Below are positions 20,012 through 30,375 of a stretch of DNA of 64,000 bases, in pieces. Made by a program: the position numbers and the translations under genes. This stretch comes from Polycyclovorans algicola TG408 (GTDB taxonomy: Bacteria > Pseudomonadota > Gammaproteobacteria > Nevskiales > Nevskiaceae). The notes under the pieces are model-generated. The model saw nothing but the letters and a program-made list of their open reading frames with translations. It did no database searches and was not told the DNA's origin. The stretch covers positions 1,854,830-1,918,829 of the forward strand of contig NZ_JOMH01000001.1 of the NCBI RefSeq assembly GCF_000711245.1, in the 5' to 3' direction. The first letter of the stretch is position 1, and each line of letters begins with the position of its first letter.

Positions 20012-20806
20012 GTGCAGCCCTACCTTGAGCTGATGCGCAAGGTGCTCAATGAGGGCACGCCCAAGACCGACCGCACCGGCACCGGTACGCGCTCGATCTT
20101 CGGCCACCAGATGCGCTTTGATCTGGCCTGCGGCTTCCCGCTGGTCACCACCAAGAAGCTGCACCTGAAGTCGATCATCGTCGAGTTGCTGTGGTTCTTG
20201 CGCGGCGACACCAACATCGCCTACCTGAAAGAGCATGGCGTGCGAATCTGGGACGAGTGGGCCGATGCGGATGGCAATCTCGGCCCGGTCTACGGCAAGC
20301 AGTGGCGCAACTGGCCGACGCCGGACGGACGGCAGATTGACCAGATCACGCAACTGGTCGAGCAGATTCGCAACACCCCCGATTCGCGCCGCCTGATCGT
20401 TTCGGCGTGGAACGTCGGCGAGTTGGACCAGATGGCGCTGATGCCCTGCCACGCGCTGTTCCAGTTCTATGTCGCGGACGGGAAATTGTCCTGCCAGCTC
20501 TACCAGCGCAGCGCCGATATCTTTCTCGGCGTGCCGTTCAACATCGCCAGCTACGCGCTGCTGACCCTGATGATCGCGCAGGTCTGCGGGCTGCAACCCG
20601 GAGACTTTGTCTGGACCGGCGGCGACTGTCACCTTTACGCCAACCATCTGGACCAGGCGCGTGAGCAAGTGTCGCGCGTGCCGTTCCGGCTGCCGACGAT
20701 GCGCCTCAATCCGGATGTCACCGACCTGTTTGGGTTTCGGTTGGAAGACTTTCAGCTCGAGGGCTACGAGGCGCATCCGCATATCAAGGCGCCGGTGGCG
20801 GTTTGA
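20012..20806 (+). CDS. thyA: Thymidylate synthase
   Basis: 264 aa, same length as E. coli ThyA. Catalytic C146 lies in [10 protein letters not shown], and the folate and dUMP binding blocks ([19 protein letters not shown], given in part) are intact. GTG start directly after lgt. It converts dUMP to dTMP using methylene-THF; folA, which regenerates THF, follows after a repeat element. Confidence 0.98.
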   Translation: MQPYLELMRKVLNEGTPKTDRTGTGTRSIFGHQMRFDLACGFPLVTTKKLHLKSIIVELLWFLRGDTNIAYLKEHGVRIWDEWADADGNLGPVYGKQWRNWPTPDGRQIDQITQLVEQIRNTPDSRRLIVSAWNVGELDQMALMPCHALFQFYVADGKLSCQLYQRSADIFLGVPFNIASYALLTLMIAQVCGLQPGDFVWTGGDCHLYANHLDQAREQVSRVPFRLPTMRLNPDVTDLFGFRLEDFQLEGYEAHPHIKAPVAV

Positions 20807-21488
20807 GCTTGCTGGACTGAGGTTGGTGGGCCGGTGTTGGTTTCAAAACCTGCACCGCCGGTTTTGATGGGCCTGCTGGTGGGCTGGGTTTCATGACCGG
20901 CACCGCCGGTTTTGAGGGCTCAGAGGCCGGGACTGCCCCCGGCGGGGCACTTACTTTTCTGTCGCCCAGAAAAGTAAGCAAAAAAGGGCGCCCAACGTTC
21001 CGGCTTTTGGGCGTTGCCCAAAAGTCCCCTGCGCTACTCGCAATCGGCGGGCGGGCGCAAACTCGCTGCGCTCAGACAAGCGCCCGCCTTTTCGCCGCTT
21101 GCTGCGATGCTCGGCCGGAACAAAGGGGGAGAACGTCAAAAGCGGTAAGCGCTTTTCGCTTTTCCTTCCCCTTCTGCCGTGCCGAGCATCGCAGCAGCGG
21201 AGGGATCAGATTCGCGGTTGTCTGAGCGCAGCGAGTTCCGCGAATCCCCTCCGTTGCGAGAAGCACAGGGAACCCCGCGTTAGCGGGGCACGGCAGGTGG
21301 GCAGATTTCTTTGGTTCCTTTCTTTGTCTGTTCAAAGAAAGGAACTGCCCCGCCGGGGGCAGTCCCGGCCACTGAGCCCTCAAAACCGGCGGTGCTGTCG
21401 GTGAAACCCAATAACGCCAGCCTTTCACACCGAGCCCCCAACGTGCTGCCCTAAAATGCCGCCACGAATACCCGCCAGAGGCCCCCCT
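20807..21488. repeat. thyA-folA intergenic region with a 524-bp inverted-repeat element
   Basis: The element spans 20886-21409 with 62-bp terminal inverted repeats (20886-20947 and 21348-21409), about 56 of 62 positions matching. Internal hairpins include CTTACTTTTCTG...CAGAAAAGTAAG near 20950 and AAAGAAAGGAAC with its complement near 21315-21345. Just left of it (20839-20872) is a further partial direct copy of the terminus, sharing GCACCGCCGGTTTTGA. No transposase or credible gene lies inside. Confidence 0.85.
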
Positions 21489-21992
21489 GTGCCAACCCCG
21501 ATTCACTTGATCGCCGCGCTCGGCCGCAACCGCGTCATCGGCGTGGCCGGCGATCTGCCGTGGCGCCTGCCGGACGACCTCAAGCGCTTCAAGGCCCTGA
21601 CCCTGGGGCAAACCATTCTGATGGGCCGCAAAACCTGGACGTCACTGGGCCGTCCGCTGCCGGGCCGTGACAACCGGGTGCTGAGCCGCGACGAGGCGTT
21701 CAAGCCGGACGGCGCAAATGTCTTTGGCCAACTCGACGCAGCGCTCGCAAATCCGCAAGGTGATGCGGTCTGGGTGATTGGCGGTGGCGCGCTTTACGCG
21801 ACGCTGCTGCCCCATGCGACGCGGTTGTATCTCACCGAGGTTGATGGCGCGCCAGAGGGCGACACCTGGTTCCCCGAGCTGGACGCGGCGCAGTGGCGAG
21901 AGGTGTCGCGCAGCCATCACGCGGCGGATGAAAAACACTCGCTTGCCTTTGACTTTGTGGACTATGTGCGTCGGTTGCCGGGCGAGCAGTGA
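21489..21992 (+). CDS. folA: Dihydrofolate reductase
   Basis: 167 aa. The DHFR core is clear: HLIAALGRNRVIG, the LPWRLPDDLKRFKALT segment, MGRKTWTSLGRPLPGR and VIGGGALYA. It reduces dihydrofolate with NADPH. The GTG at 21489 is preferred because the conserved strand begins five residues later and AGAGG lies about seven bases upstream; an ATG at 21456 would add eleven residues. Confidence 0.95.
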   Translation: MPTPIHLIAALGRNRVIGVAGDLPWRLPDDLKRFKALTLGQTILMGRKTWTSLGRPLPGRDNRVLSRDEAFKPDGANVFGQLDAALANPQGDAVWVIGGGALYATLLPHATRLYLTEVDGAPEGDTWFPELDAAQWREVSRSHHAADEKHSLAFDFVDYVRRLPGEQ

Positions 21993-22056
21993 GGCGGATG
22001 GGCCGTGCTATAAACCGGCCATCACGATTTTTTCAATGATTGGAAAGGAGCCGCAA

Positions 22057-22323
22057 ATGGCCGACATCAAACCCGCTTTCGTGCAAGCCCAGATCGACGT
22101 CAAGACCCTGACAAAACGCCCCGGCAATGACGACATGTTGTTCCTCTACGCGCACTTCAAGCAGGCCTCCGAGGGGGATGTGCAGGGCAAGCGCCCCGGC
22201 ATGCTCGACATGGTGGGCCGTGCCAAGCACGACGCGTGGGCCAAGCTGTCCGGGACCTCATCCGACAAGGCGCAGCAGGCTTACATCGACAAGGTCGGCG
22301 CCTTGCTCAAGAGCCACAAATAA
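22057..22323 (+). CDS. Acyl-CoA-binding protein (ACBP)
   Basis: 88 aa, the size of eukaryotic ACBP. The four-helix signature is seen in LYAHFKQASEGDVQGKRPG and the following AKHDAWAKLSGTSSDKAQQ (both ACBP hallmarks). It binds long-chain acyl-CoA in the cytosol. The RBS AAAGGAG precedes the ATG. The thioesterase starts two bases after its stop, so the pair is an operon. Confidence 0.93.
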   Translation: MADIKPAFVQAQIDVKTLTKRPGNDDMLFLYAHFKQASEGDVQGKRPGMLDMVGRAKHDAWAKLSGTSSDKAQQAYIDKVGALLKSHK

Positions 22324-22325
22324 CG

Positions 22326-22766
22326 ATGTCGCGCATCCAGACGCGGCGCCTCGATTACGTGCATTTCGCGCGCTTCGAAACCCGCTGGAAGGACAACGAC
22401 ATCTACGGTCATCTTAATAATGTCGAGTACTACAGCGCCTTCGACACGGTGATCAATCAGCACCTGATCGCAGCGGGCGGACTGGACCTGCACGGCGGCG
22501 AGATCATCGGTCTGTGCGTGGAATCGCAGTGCCGCTTCCACGACTCGTTTTCGTTTCCCGAAACTATCGAGGCCGGGCTGCGTGTCGGTCATCTGGGCCG
22601 CACCAGTGCCCGCTACGAACTGGGGCTGTTCAAGGTGGGATGCGATGTGCCGGCTGCCGAGGGGCACTTCATCCACGTGTTCGTAGACCGTGAGGGCCGT
22701 CGCCCGTGTCCGCCGCACGATGCCCTCCGGCAGGTGCTCGAAGCCCTGTGTCCACCGCGGCCATGA
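22326..22766 (+). CDS. Hotdog-fold acyl-CoA thioesterase (4HBT family)
   Basis: 146 aa. The hotdog active-site segment is RWKDNDIYGHLNNVEYYSAF, with the conserved D and N of the 4HBT/FabZ-like fold. It probably hydrolyses acyl-CoA. It lies between ACBP and the alcohol dehydrogenase; its stop overlaps the dehydrogenase ATG (ATGA). Confidence 0.88.
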   Translation: MSRIQTRRLDYVHFARFETRWKDNDIYGHLNNVEYYSAFDTVINQHLIAAGGLDLHGGEIIGLCVESQCRFHDSFSFPETIEAGLRVGHLGRTSARYELGLFKVGCDVPAAEGHFIHVFVDREGRRPCPPHDALRQVLEALCPPRP

Positions 22767-23899
22767 TCACCACCCGTGCCGCCGTGCTGCGCGAGATGGG
22801 CTTGCCGGCCCCTTATGCGCAGTCCAAGCCGTTGGTCATCGAGACGCTGAATCTGGCCCCGCCCGCCGAGGGCGAGCTGTTGATTCGCGTGCGCGCCGCC
22901 GGGTTGTGCCACAGCGACCTGTCGGTGATCGACGGCTCGCGGCCGCGCGTCATGCCCATGGTGCTCGGCCACGAGGCCGCCGGCATCGTCGAAGCCTGCG
23001 GGCCGGGCGTGACGCGCTTTGCGCCGGGTGATCACGTGGTGTTTTCCTTCGTACCGGTGTGCGGACACTGTGAGCCCTGCGCCAGCGGCCGCGCAGCGCT
23101 CTGCGAGCCGGGCGCCGCCGCCAATGTTGCGGGGAAACTGCTGGGCGGTACGCAACCGTTTTCGACCGGGCAGGGCGATGCGCTCAACCATCATCTGGGC
23201 GTGTCGGGTTTTGCCGAACGCACCGTGGTGTCGCAACACTCGGCGGTGAAGATCGACCCGGCGCTGCCCTTCGAGATTGCCGCGCTGTTCGGCTGCGCGG
23301 TGATGACCGGCGTCGGCGCCGTCGTCAACACGGCGCGACTGCGCGCCGGACAGAGCGTCGCCATCTTCGGATTGGGCGGCGTCGGCTTGGCGGCCTTGCT
23401 CGGTACCGTGGCGGCGGGCGCGCAACCGGTGGTGGCCATCGACGTCAATCCCGACAAGCTGGCGCTGGCGCGTGAACTTGGTGCCAGCCATACCTTTCAG
23501 GCCGGGCCGGATGCAAAAGTTGTTGATCAGATCAAATCGGCGGTGACAGGTGGGGTCGACATCGCCATCGAAACCGTCGGCCACGAACAGGTGTTGGCCG
23601 ATGCCTATCACGCCACCCGACGCGGCGGCACCACCATTACCGTTGGCCTGCCACACCCCAGCCGCATGCTCAGCCTGTCGGCGGTGAGTCTGGTCGCCGA
23701 AGAGCGCACGCTGAAAGGGTCGTACATGGGCTCCTGCGTGCCCTCGCGTGACCTGCCGCGCTACGTGACCTTGTATCGCGCCGGACGGCTGCCGGTCGAC
23801 CGACTGCTGACCCATACGCTGGCACTGGATGAGCTCAACGAAGGCTTCGACCGGCTGGCACGCGGTGCGGCGGTGCGGCAGGTGGTGCTGTTCAACTGA
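22763..23899 (+). CDS. Zinc-dependent alcohol dehydrogenase
   Basis: 378 aa medium-chain dehydrogenase. The catalytic zinc site (GLCHSD, GHEAAG) and a structural-zinc-like cysteine cluster (CGHCEPCASGRAALC) are present, with the Rossmann motif GLGGVGLAAL near residue 198. It resembles the class III/aryl or acyl-chain alcohol dehydrogenase branch. Overlap with the thioesterase implies coupled translation and a shared role in lipid-derived alcohols or aldehydes. Confidence 0.9.
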   Translation: MITTRAAVLREMGLPAPYAQSKPLVIETLNLAPPAEGELLIRVRAAGLCHSDLSVIDGSRPRVMPMVLGHEAAGIVEACGPGVTRFAPGDHVVFSFVPVCGHCEPCASGRAALCEPGAAANVAGKLLGGTQPFSTGQGDALNHHLGVSGFAERTVVSQHSAVKIDPALPFEIAALFGCAVMTGVGAVVNTARLRAGQSVAIFGLGGVGLAALLGTVAAGAQPVVAIDVNPDKLALARELGASHTFQAGPDAKVVDQIKSAVTGGVDIAIETVGHEQVLADAYHATRRGGTTITVGLPHPSRMLSLSAVSLVAEERTLKGSYMGSCVPSRDLPRYVTLYRAGRLPVDRLLTHTLALDELNEGFDRLARGAAVRQVVLFN

Positions 23900-23920
23900 A
23901 GGGATGGGTAAAGGGGCGCC

Positions 23921-26665
23921 ATGGAAAACCCGAGCCCGGCATCGCCGTCGGCCGTGAATGTTGGACCAGCGGTCTTCGGTGCGCTGCTCAGTGCAGGCGT
24001 CGGCGCGCTGCTGCTGGGCTTGGTCGGGGTGTTACTCGGCCACGGGGGCGTCAGCACGTTCGCGCTGATTGGCGCGCTGGGGGCCTTTGCCTGGTCGCTG
24101 CTCAGCGCCGTTAACCGCGCCCTGGCCCAGAGTGAGCGGCGCATGCTGGCCCTCTTGGGCCGCAGCACTCGGCCGGATGTCCCCGCAGCCGCCGTCGCAA
24201 CCCCCGCCGACCCGCCCTCCACCGCTGCACCCGAACAGGCGCCCGAGCCGCCACCATCCCCCGGCGTTCCCCAACCCCTGTCCGCACCGGCACCGGCACC
24301 GGCGCCGCGCCCGGACCATTTCGCCACGCGCGGGCTGCGCCATGTCCGCGCCTGGTTCCAGCGCGGCAACCCCATCGCCCGCGTCGGCATCGTCATCCTG
24401 TTCATCGGCGGCGCCTTTCTGGTGAAGTACGCCGCCGATCACGCGCTGCTGCCGCTGGAGCTGCGGCTGGCGGCGGTGGCGACCGGCGCGATGCTGCTGC
24501 TGGGTCTGGGCTGGCGCCTGCGCGATCGCCAGCGGGTGTATGCGCTGACCCTGCAGGGCGGCGGCGTGGCGGCGTTGTACCTCACCGTGTACGCCACGCT
24601 GCGGCTGTACCAGTTGATCCCGCCCGGCATCGCGCTGACGCTGATGGCGGCGGTGTCGCTGGCGGCGGCGGTCCTGGCCGTGACGCAAAAGGCGCAGGCA
24701 CTGGCCGTGATCGGCTTTGCCGGCGGTTTCGCCGCGCCGCTGCTCGCCGCCAGCGATGCCGGCGATCACATCGCGCTGTTCGCCTACTACACGGTGCTCA
24801 ACCTGGGCGTGTTCGCGGTGGCCTGGGCCCGCGCCTGGCGCGCGCTCAACCTGGTGGGCTTCGTGTTCACCTTCGGCGTCAGTGCGTTGTGGCGCGGCAC
24901 CGGCTACACGACGGCGCAATGGGTCAGCACCGACGCCTTCCTGTTGCTGTTTTTCGTGCTGTACGTGGCGGTTTCGGTGCTGTTTGCCCTGCGCCAGCCG
25001 CCCAACCTCAGGGGCTACGTCTCCGGCACGCTGGTGTTTGGCCTGCCGGTGGTGGTCTTTGCCCTGCACGGCTCGCTGGTGGCGCACATCGCGTACGCGC
25101 TGGCGTGGAGTGCCTTCGGCTTTGCGTTGTTTTACCTGCTGCTGGCGTGGGCGCTGATGGTCACCCGTCGGCCCGGCCTGCGCCTGCTGGCGGAGGCTTT
25201 CGCGGCACTGGGCGTGATTTTCGGCAGTCTGGCCATTCCGCTGGCCTTCGACCCGGGCACCACCGCCGCCGTGTGGGCGGTGGAAGGCGCCGGGCTGCTG
25301 TGGCTGGGTATCCGTCAGGATCGACGCCTGGCGCGTGCCTTCGGCGCGCTGCTGCAACTCGCTGCCGCCGCGCACTACGCACTGGCCGCGATGCACGTCA
25401 CCGGCACAGCGATGCCGCTGCTCAACAGCGCCTGGCTGGGCGGCGCCGGACTGGCCGTGGCCGGCTTCCTCAGCGGTCTGTGGTTGCAGCGTGCGCGCGA
25501 CCGCTTGCAGAAGTATGAGAGAGGCGCTTTCTGGGCCTTCCTGTTCTGGGCTTTGTTCTGGTGGCTCGCCGCCGGCGTCAACGAGATCGACCGTCTGGTG
25601 CCGTTCCACCTGAATCCCGGTGTCGTCCTGACCTTTGTTGCCGGCAGCGCGCTGTTGCTGGACCTGCTTGGCCGCAGGGCACGCTGGCCCGAAGCCGTTG
25701 GCAGTGCACCGTTCGTGGCCACGGCGCTGCTGCTGCTCGGCAGCCTCGGCGTGCTCAACGCGACGCATCCGCTGGTGAACGGCGCGTGGTTCGGGTGGCC
25801 GCTGCTGTGGCTGGGCAGCTACTGGCTGCTGTACCGGCGCGATGGTGACCACGCGCGCCCATTGCCGGGTGCGGACACCGGGCTGCATGCCGTCGGCTTG
25901 TGGTCGCTGGCACTGGTCGCCGCGTCTGAGCTGACCTGGCAGGTGGCGCAGCAGATCGGCGGGGTGTGGCCCGCGCTGGCGTGGGGTCTGGTGCCGGCGC
26001 TGCTGCTGTGGCTGGGCGCCTACGCCTCCGGTTGGCCGCTGGCGCGGCACCGCGTGGTTTATCGCTTCGTGGCGGCGCTGCCGTTGGCGGCGGTGGCGGT
26101 GCTGTGGGTGCTCGTCACCAGCCTGAACAGCACTGGCGACCCGGTGCTGCTCATCTACCTGCCGCTGCTCAACCCGCTCGACATCGCCGTGATGCTGGTG
26201 CTGTTGGCGCTGGCGGCGTGGTGGCAGGCGCTGCCGGCCGTTGAGCGGACACGGCTGCGCGGCGGACACCCGGCACGGTTGCCGGCGCTGGCCGCCACCG
26301 TCGTGTTTCTGTGGCTGAACTCGGCGTTGATTCGCGCCATGCACTACACCGTCGGCACGCCATTGCTGTTCGACGGCATCCTGCACTCGACGCCGGTGCA
26401 GGCGGCGCTGTCCCTGTTCTGGAGCCTGCTGGGCTTCGCCGCGATGATCACTGCGACGCGGCGCAGTCTGCGGCCGGTGTGGCTGTGCGGCGCCGGGTTG
26501 ATGGCGGTGGTGGTCGTCAAATTGTTTGTGGTGGACCTGTCTGCCACCGGCACGCTGGCGCGCATTGTTTCGTTTCTCGGCGTGGGCGCGCTGCTGCTGG
26601 TCACCGGCTACTTCTCGCCGCTGCCGCCAAAACGACGCACCGAAACAACGGAGGACGGCACATGA
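23921..26665 (+). CDS. DUF2339 polytopic membrane protein
   Basis: 914 aa. Two N-terminal membrane segments (about 15-60), a Pro/Ala-rich linker (about 85-130), then more than twenty hydrophobic helices to near the C-terminus. This is the layout of DUF2339 proteins, whose function is unknown. The stop overlaps the start of the DUF3999 gene (ATGA), the usual partner of this family. Confidence 0.85.
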   Translation: MENPSPASPSAVNVGPAVFGALLSAGVGALLLGLVGVLLGHGGVSTFALIGALGAFAWSLLSAVNRALAQSERRMLALLGRSTRPDVPAAAVATPADPPSTAAPEQAPEPPPSPGVPQPLSAPAPAPAPRPDHFATRGLRHVRAWFQRGNPIARVGIVILFIGGAFLVKYAADHALLPLELRLAAVATGAMLLLGLGWRLRDRQRVYALTLQGGGVAALYLTVYATLRLYQLIPPGIALTLMAAVSLAAAVLAVTQKAQALAVIGFAGGFAAPLLAASDAGDHIALFAYYTVLNLGVFAVAWARAWRALNLVGFVFTFGVSALWRGTGYTTAQWVSTDAFLLLFFVLYVAVSVLFALRQPPNLRGYVSGTLVFGLPVVVFALHGSLVAHIAYALAWSAFGFALFYLLLAWALMVTRRPGLRLLAEAFAALGVIFGSLAIPLAFDPGTTAAVWAVEGAGLLWLGIRQDRRLARAFGALLQLAAAAHYALAAMHVTGTAMPLLNSAWLGGAGLAVAGFLSGLWLQRARDRLQKYERGAFWAFLFWALFWWLAAGVNEIDRLVPFHLNPGVVLTFVAGSALLLDLLGRRARWPEAVGSAPFVATALLLLGSLGVLNATHPLVNGAWFGWPLLWLGSYWLLYRRDGDHARPLPGADTGLHAVGLWSLALVAASELTWQVAQQIGGVWPALAWGLVPALLLWLGAYASGWPLARHRVVYRFVAALPLAAVAVLWVLVTSLNSTGDPVLLIYLPLLNPLDIAVMLVLLALAAWWQALPAVERTRLRGGHPARLPALAATVVFLWLNSALIRAMHYTVGTPLLFDGILHSTPVQAALSLFWSLLGFAAMITATRRSLRPVWLCGAGLMAVVVVKLFVVDLSATGTLARIVSFLGVGALLLVTGYFSPLPPKRRTETTEDGT

Positions 26666-27981
26666 TGGCGCTGGTTCTGCTGCTACTGCTGCTGTTGCCG
26701 AGCGTGGCGCAGGCAGCGCCGAAACCGGATGACTTCGCTTACGGCGTCACGCTGGCGCCGTCCGAGGCCGCCGAGGCCTACGCCCTGCCGCTGCCGGAAG
26801 CGGTCTACCGCACCGTCACCCGTCGCGACTTGCGCGACCTGCGGGTGTTCGACGCCCGTGGCGCGGTGGTCCAGCACGCGCTGTGCGCGCCAGAGACGCC
26901 GCTGGAGCGTCATGCCACCGCCTGGGATGCCGGCATTTGGGGCCTGCCTGCCGGCAGTGCACCCGCCGCTGCGCAAGGCACACGGCTGGACGTGCACACC
27001 GCAGACGGCACGCGCCTGCAAGTGCAGGAAGGTGCCGCCGCTGACGCGCCGGGCGGCGCTTTCGAGTACGTCCTGGACGCGCGCGCCATCGACGAGCCGC
27101 TGTCGGAACTGCAACTCGACTGGCAGTGGCAAAGCCCCGAGGGCCGCCAACAACTGGCGCTGCGCGTCGAGGCCAGCGACGACCTCGACCGCTGGCGCAG
27201 CGTCGTGCCACACACCACGCTGCTGCGCGCCGAGGGTGACGCCGGTCGGCTGGAGCGTTCGCGGCTGGCGTTGCCGAAGGCGCGCTACGCCTTCCTGCGG
27301 CTGGTGCCGCTGGACGAACGCGCGCGCGACTGGCTGCAAGGCGCCCAACTGCTGGCTGTCGAGGACAAGCCCGCGTCGGCGCCGGTGACCTGGTTCACCG
27401 CCGAGGCGCTGCCCTTTGGCGAACCCCACATTCGCAGCTTCCGCAGCGACCGGCTGGCGCCGGTGCAGCGACTGCGCTTCGAGCTGCCCGCGCCCAACCT
27501 GCTGCTGCAGATGCGCGCCGCTTCACGCGAGGCTGACGGGGACGATTGGCGCCAGCGCGTGGCCGGCGCGGCCGCCACGGCCGGCAACGATGACGCGGGA
27601 CTGGCCGTGCCCGGCGTGCAGGACCGGCAGTGGCGTATCGAGATCACCCAGGGCGCCGAGGTGCTGGGCGATGCCCCCCTGCAGCTACAGCTGGGCTACA
27701 CACCCGCGCGGTTGCACTTTCTGGCCCAGGGCGAGGGCCCCTGGCTGCTGGCCTACGGCAGCGCACAGGCGCCTGCGACGGCATCGTTGCCGTGCACCGC
27801 CTTCGAAAGGGTGTCGGAGAACGTCGTCGCCGGCGAGCGACGCACACTGGGCGGCGACGTGCGCCTGTTACCCCCGCGAGACCCGCTGCCGTGGCGGCTG
27901 ATCGTGCTGTGGGCGGTGCTGGGAGCCGGATCGTTGTTAATCGTGGCGATGGCGCTCAGCCTGCTACGGCGGACCCAGTAG
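26662..27981 (+). CDS. DUF3999 domain protein
   Basis: 439 aa. A signal peptide (about 1-18, cleavage near AQAAP) precedes a periplasmic beta-rich region, and one C-terminal membrane helix (about 412-434) ends in basic residues. It is coupled to the DUF2339 gene by a 4-base overlap. Function unknown; the pairing suggests one envelope complex. Confidence 0.82.
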   Translation: MMALVLLLLLLLPSVAQAAPKPDDFAYGVTLAPSEAAEAYALPLPEAVYRTVTRRDLRDLRVFDARGAVVQHALCAPETPLERHATAWDAGIWGLPAGSAPAAAQGTRLDVHTADGTRLQVQEGAAADAPGGAFEYVLDARAIDEPLSELQLDWQWQSPEGRQQLALRVEASDDLDRWRSVVPHTTLLRAEGDAGRLERSRLALPKARYAFLRLVPLDERARDWLQGAQLLAVEDKPASAPVTWFTAEALPFGEPHIRSFRSDRLAPVQRLRFELPAPNLLLQMRAASREADGDDWRQRVAGAAATAGNDDAGLAVPGVQDRQWRIEITQGAEVLGDAPLQLQLGYTPARLHFLAQGEGPWLLAYGSAQAPATASLPCTAFERVSENVVAGERRTLGGDVRLLPPRDPLPWRLIVLWAVLGAGSLLIVAMALSLLRRTQ

Positions 27982-28019
27982 GGGCGCCCGACCGGCACAG
28001 GCCGACGACGGGCAGACTA

Positions 28020-29196
28020 GTGTCCTTTAACAAAAGTTCACTTTATTATTGATTCGATCAGAGAGGCGGGCGATAGCCGAGATGATTTCATCGGCGGATT
28101 TGCGCCATACGAAGGGTTTGGGGTCCTGGTTGTAGGTTTTGAGGTAGTGGCGGATGGATCGCTCAAGGTCGTTGGTACTGGTGTGGGCGTTACGTTTGAT
28201 CCACCGCTGTGACAACAGCGAGAAAAAGCGTTCTACCAGATTGAGCCAGGAAGCTGAGGTCGGGGTGAAGTGCAGGTGATAGCGCGGTCTGGCGGCAAAC
28301 CAAGCGCGGACCGCTTCGGTTTTGTGCGTGCCGTAATTGTCGAGAATGAGATGAATATCGAGGTGCTTGGGCACCTCACGATCCAGTGCGCGCAGGAACG
28401 CCAGGAACTCCGCACTGCGATGCCGCCGGTGCAAGCGACCAATGACTTCGCCGGTGGCGATATCCAGCGCTGCGAACAAGGTCGTCGTGCCGTGTCGCAC
28501 ATAGTCGTGGGTCGTGGTTTCGGCAGACCCGAAACGCAACGGCAAGCCAGGTTGGGTACGGTTCAGGGCTTGAATCTGGCTTTTTTCATCAACGCACAAC
28601 ACCAAGGCACGATCTGGCGGATTCAGATACAGACCGACGATGTCGTGCACTTTGTCAACAAAGTGCGGATCGGTCGACAACTTGAAGGTTTCCAGCCGGT
28701 GCGGCTTGAGCCCAAAGGCGCGCCAGATGCGGCTGACTGCCATGGCATTGAGGGCAGTCTCTTCGGCCATCAAAGTCGTCGACCAGTGCGTCGCCTTGGC
28801 TGGACGGCTATGCAAAGTCTTCTCAATGACTTCCGACACTTTGTCGTCGTTAATCGTGCGCGGTCGACCCGTGCGCGGCGCATCGCTCAATCCCGCGATC
28901 CGGTACTGCTCAAAACGCCGCCGCCACTTCGACACGGTTTGCGTCGTCACCCCGCAGCGCTGTCCCACTTCGCGGCCCGACAATCCAAGGCTGCACCCCA
29001 GAATGATCTGCGCACGCTGCTTGTCCGCCGACGGCGTCTTGCGACGACGAGCCCACTGCTCCAACTCCGATTGCTCGGTGGGTGTCAGCTCCAGCCCAAT
29101 GGGTTTGCGTCCCGTCATCTCCGCATCCTCCCTCAAGTCAGGGAAGATGGACAACGGTCACTCATAATCGTTCTATGAACTTTTGTTAAATGACAC
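28020..29196 (-). mobile_element. IS630-family insertion sequence, copy 1
   Basis: 1177 bp with 21-bp terminal inverted repeats starting GTGTC-CTTTAACAAAAG (one mismatch between ends) and flanking TA dinucleotides (28018-28019 and 29197-29198), the IS630 target duplication. Confidence 0.95.
28027..29118 (-). CDS. IS630-family DDE transposase, copy 1
   Basis: 363 aa. An N-terminal helix-turn-helix (about 35-90, [18 protein letters not shown]) precedes a DDE domain with D in [11 protein letters not shown] in [10 protein letters not shown] and E in [10 protein letters not shown]. The ATG at 29118 has GGAGG eight bases upstream; a TTG at 29154 would add twelve residues. No frameshift is visible, so it appears intact. 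Confidence 0.95.
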   Translation of the reverse strand: MTGRKPIGLELTPTEQSELEQWARRRKTPSADKQRAQIILGCSLGLSGREVGQRCGVTTQTVSKWRRRFEQYRIAGLSDAPRTGRPRTINDDKVSEVIEKTLHSRPAKATHWSTTLMAEETALNAMAVSRIWRAFGLKPHRLETFKLSTDPHFVDKVHDIVGLYLNPPDRALVLCVDEKSQIQALNRTQPGLPLRFGSAETTTHDYVRHGTTTLFAALDIATGEVIGRLHRRHRSAEFLAFLRALDREVPKHLDIHLILDNYGTHKTEAVRAWFAARPRYHLHFTPTSASWLNLVERFFSLLSQRWIKRNAHTSTNDLERSIRHYLKTYNQDPKPFVWRKSADEIISAIARLSDRINNKVNFC

Positions 29197-29198
29197 TA

Positions 29199-30375
29199 GT
29201 GTCCTTTAACAAAAGTTCACTTTATTATTGATTCGATCAGAGAGGCGGGCGATAGCCGAGATGATTTCATCGGCGGATTTGCGCCATACGAAGGGTTTGG
29301 GGTCCTGGTTGTAGGTTTTGAGGTAGTGGCGGATGGATCGCTCAAGGTCGTTGGTACTGGTGTGGGCGTTACGTTTGATCCACCGCTGTGACAACAGCGA
29401 GAAAAAGCGTTCTACCAGATTGAGCCAGGAAGCTGAGGTCGGGGTGAAGTGCAGGTGATAGCGCGGTCTGGCGGCAAACCAAGCGCGGACCGCTTCGGTT
29501 TTGTGCGTGCCGTAATTGTCGAGAATGAGATGAATATCGAGGTGCTTGGGCACCTCACGATCCAGTGCGCGCAGGAACGCCAGGAACTCCGCACTGCGAT
29601 GCCGCCGGTGCAAGCGACCAATGACTTCGCCGGTGGCGATATCCAGCGCTGCGAACAAGGTCGTCGTGCCGTGTCGCACATAGTCGTGGGTCGTGGTTTC
29701 GGCAGACCCGAAACGCAACGGCAAGCCAGGTTGGGTACGGTTCAGGGCTTGAATCTGGCTTTTTTCATCAACGCACAACACCAAGGCACGATCTGGCGGA
29801 TTCAGATACAGACCGACGATGTCGTGCACTTTGTCAACAAAGTGCGGATCGGTCGACAACTTGAAGGTTTCCAGCCGGTGCGGCTTGAGCCCAAAGGCGC
29901 GCCAGATGCGGCTGACTGCCATGGCATTGAGGGCAGTCTCTTCGGCCATCAAAGTCGTCGACCAGTGCGTCGCCTTGGCTGGACGGCTATGCAAAGTCTT
30001 CTCAATGACTTCCGACACTTTGTCGTCGTTAATCGTGCGCGGTCGACCCGTGCGCGGCGCATCGCTCAATCCCGCGATCCGGTACTGCTCAAAACGCCGC
30101 CGCCACTTCGACACGGTTTGCGTCGTCACCCCGCAGCGCTGTCCCACTTCGCGGCCCGACAATCCAAGGCTGCACCCCAGAATGATCTGCGCACGCTGCT
30201 TGTCCGCCGACGGCGTCTTGCGACGACGAGCCCACTGCTCCAACTCCGATTGCTCGGTGGGTGTCAGCTCCAGCCCAATGGGTTTGCGTCCCGTCATCTC
30301 CGCATCCTCCCTCAAGTCAGGGAAGATGGACAACGGTCACTCATAATCGTTCTATGAACTTTTGTTAAATGACAC
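29199..30375 (-). mobile_element. IS630-family insertion sequence, copy 2
   Basis: 1177 bp, in direct tandem with copy 1 and separated from it only by TA (29197-29198); a TA also follows at 30376-30377. The sequence reads the same as copy 1 throughout. Confidence 0.95.
29206..30297 (-). CDS. IS630-family DDE transposase, copy 2
   Basis: Its protein is identical to that of copy 1, with the same helix-turn-helix, DDE residues, ATG and RBS. Identity of both copies points to very recent tandem insertion or dimer formation, unless it is an assembly duplication. Confidence 0.95.
   Translation of the reverse strand: MTGRKPIGLELTPTEQSELEQWARRRKTPSADKQRAQIILGCSLGLSGREVGQRCGVTTQTVSKWRRRFEQYRIAGLSDAPRTGRPRTINDDKVSEVIEKTLHSRPAKATHWSTTLMAEETALNAMAVSRIWRAFGLKPHRLETFKLSTDPHFVDKVHDIVGLYLNPPDRALVLCVDEKSQIQALNRTQPGLPLRFGSAETTTHDYVRHGTTTLFAALDIATGEVIGRLHRRHRSAEFLAFLRALDREVPKHLDIHLILDNYGTHKTEAVRAWFAARPRYHLHFTPTSASWLNLVERFFSLLSQRWIKRNAHTSTNDLERSIRHYLKTYNQDPKPFVWRKSADEIISAIARLSDRINNKVNFC

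Noticed and set aside
24032-26386. A 784-codon frame antisense to the DUF2339 gene
   Set aside because: Gln/Arg/His-rich shadow of a membrane protein; no recognisable domain.
28027-30333. The plus-strand 302-codon frames opposite both transposases
   Set aside because: Antisense shadows within the IS copies; the minus-strand DDE transposase accounts for the sequence.
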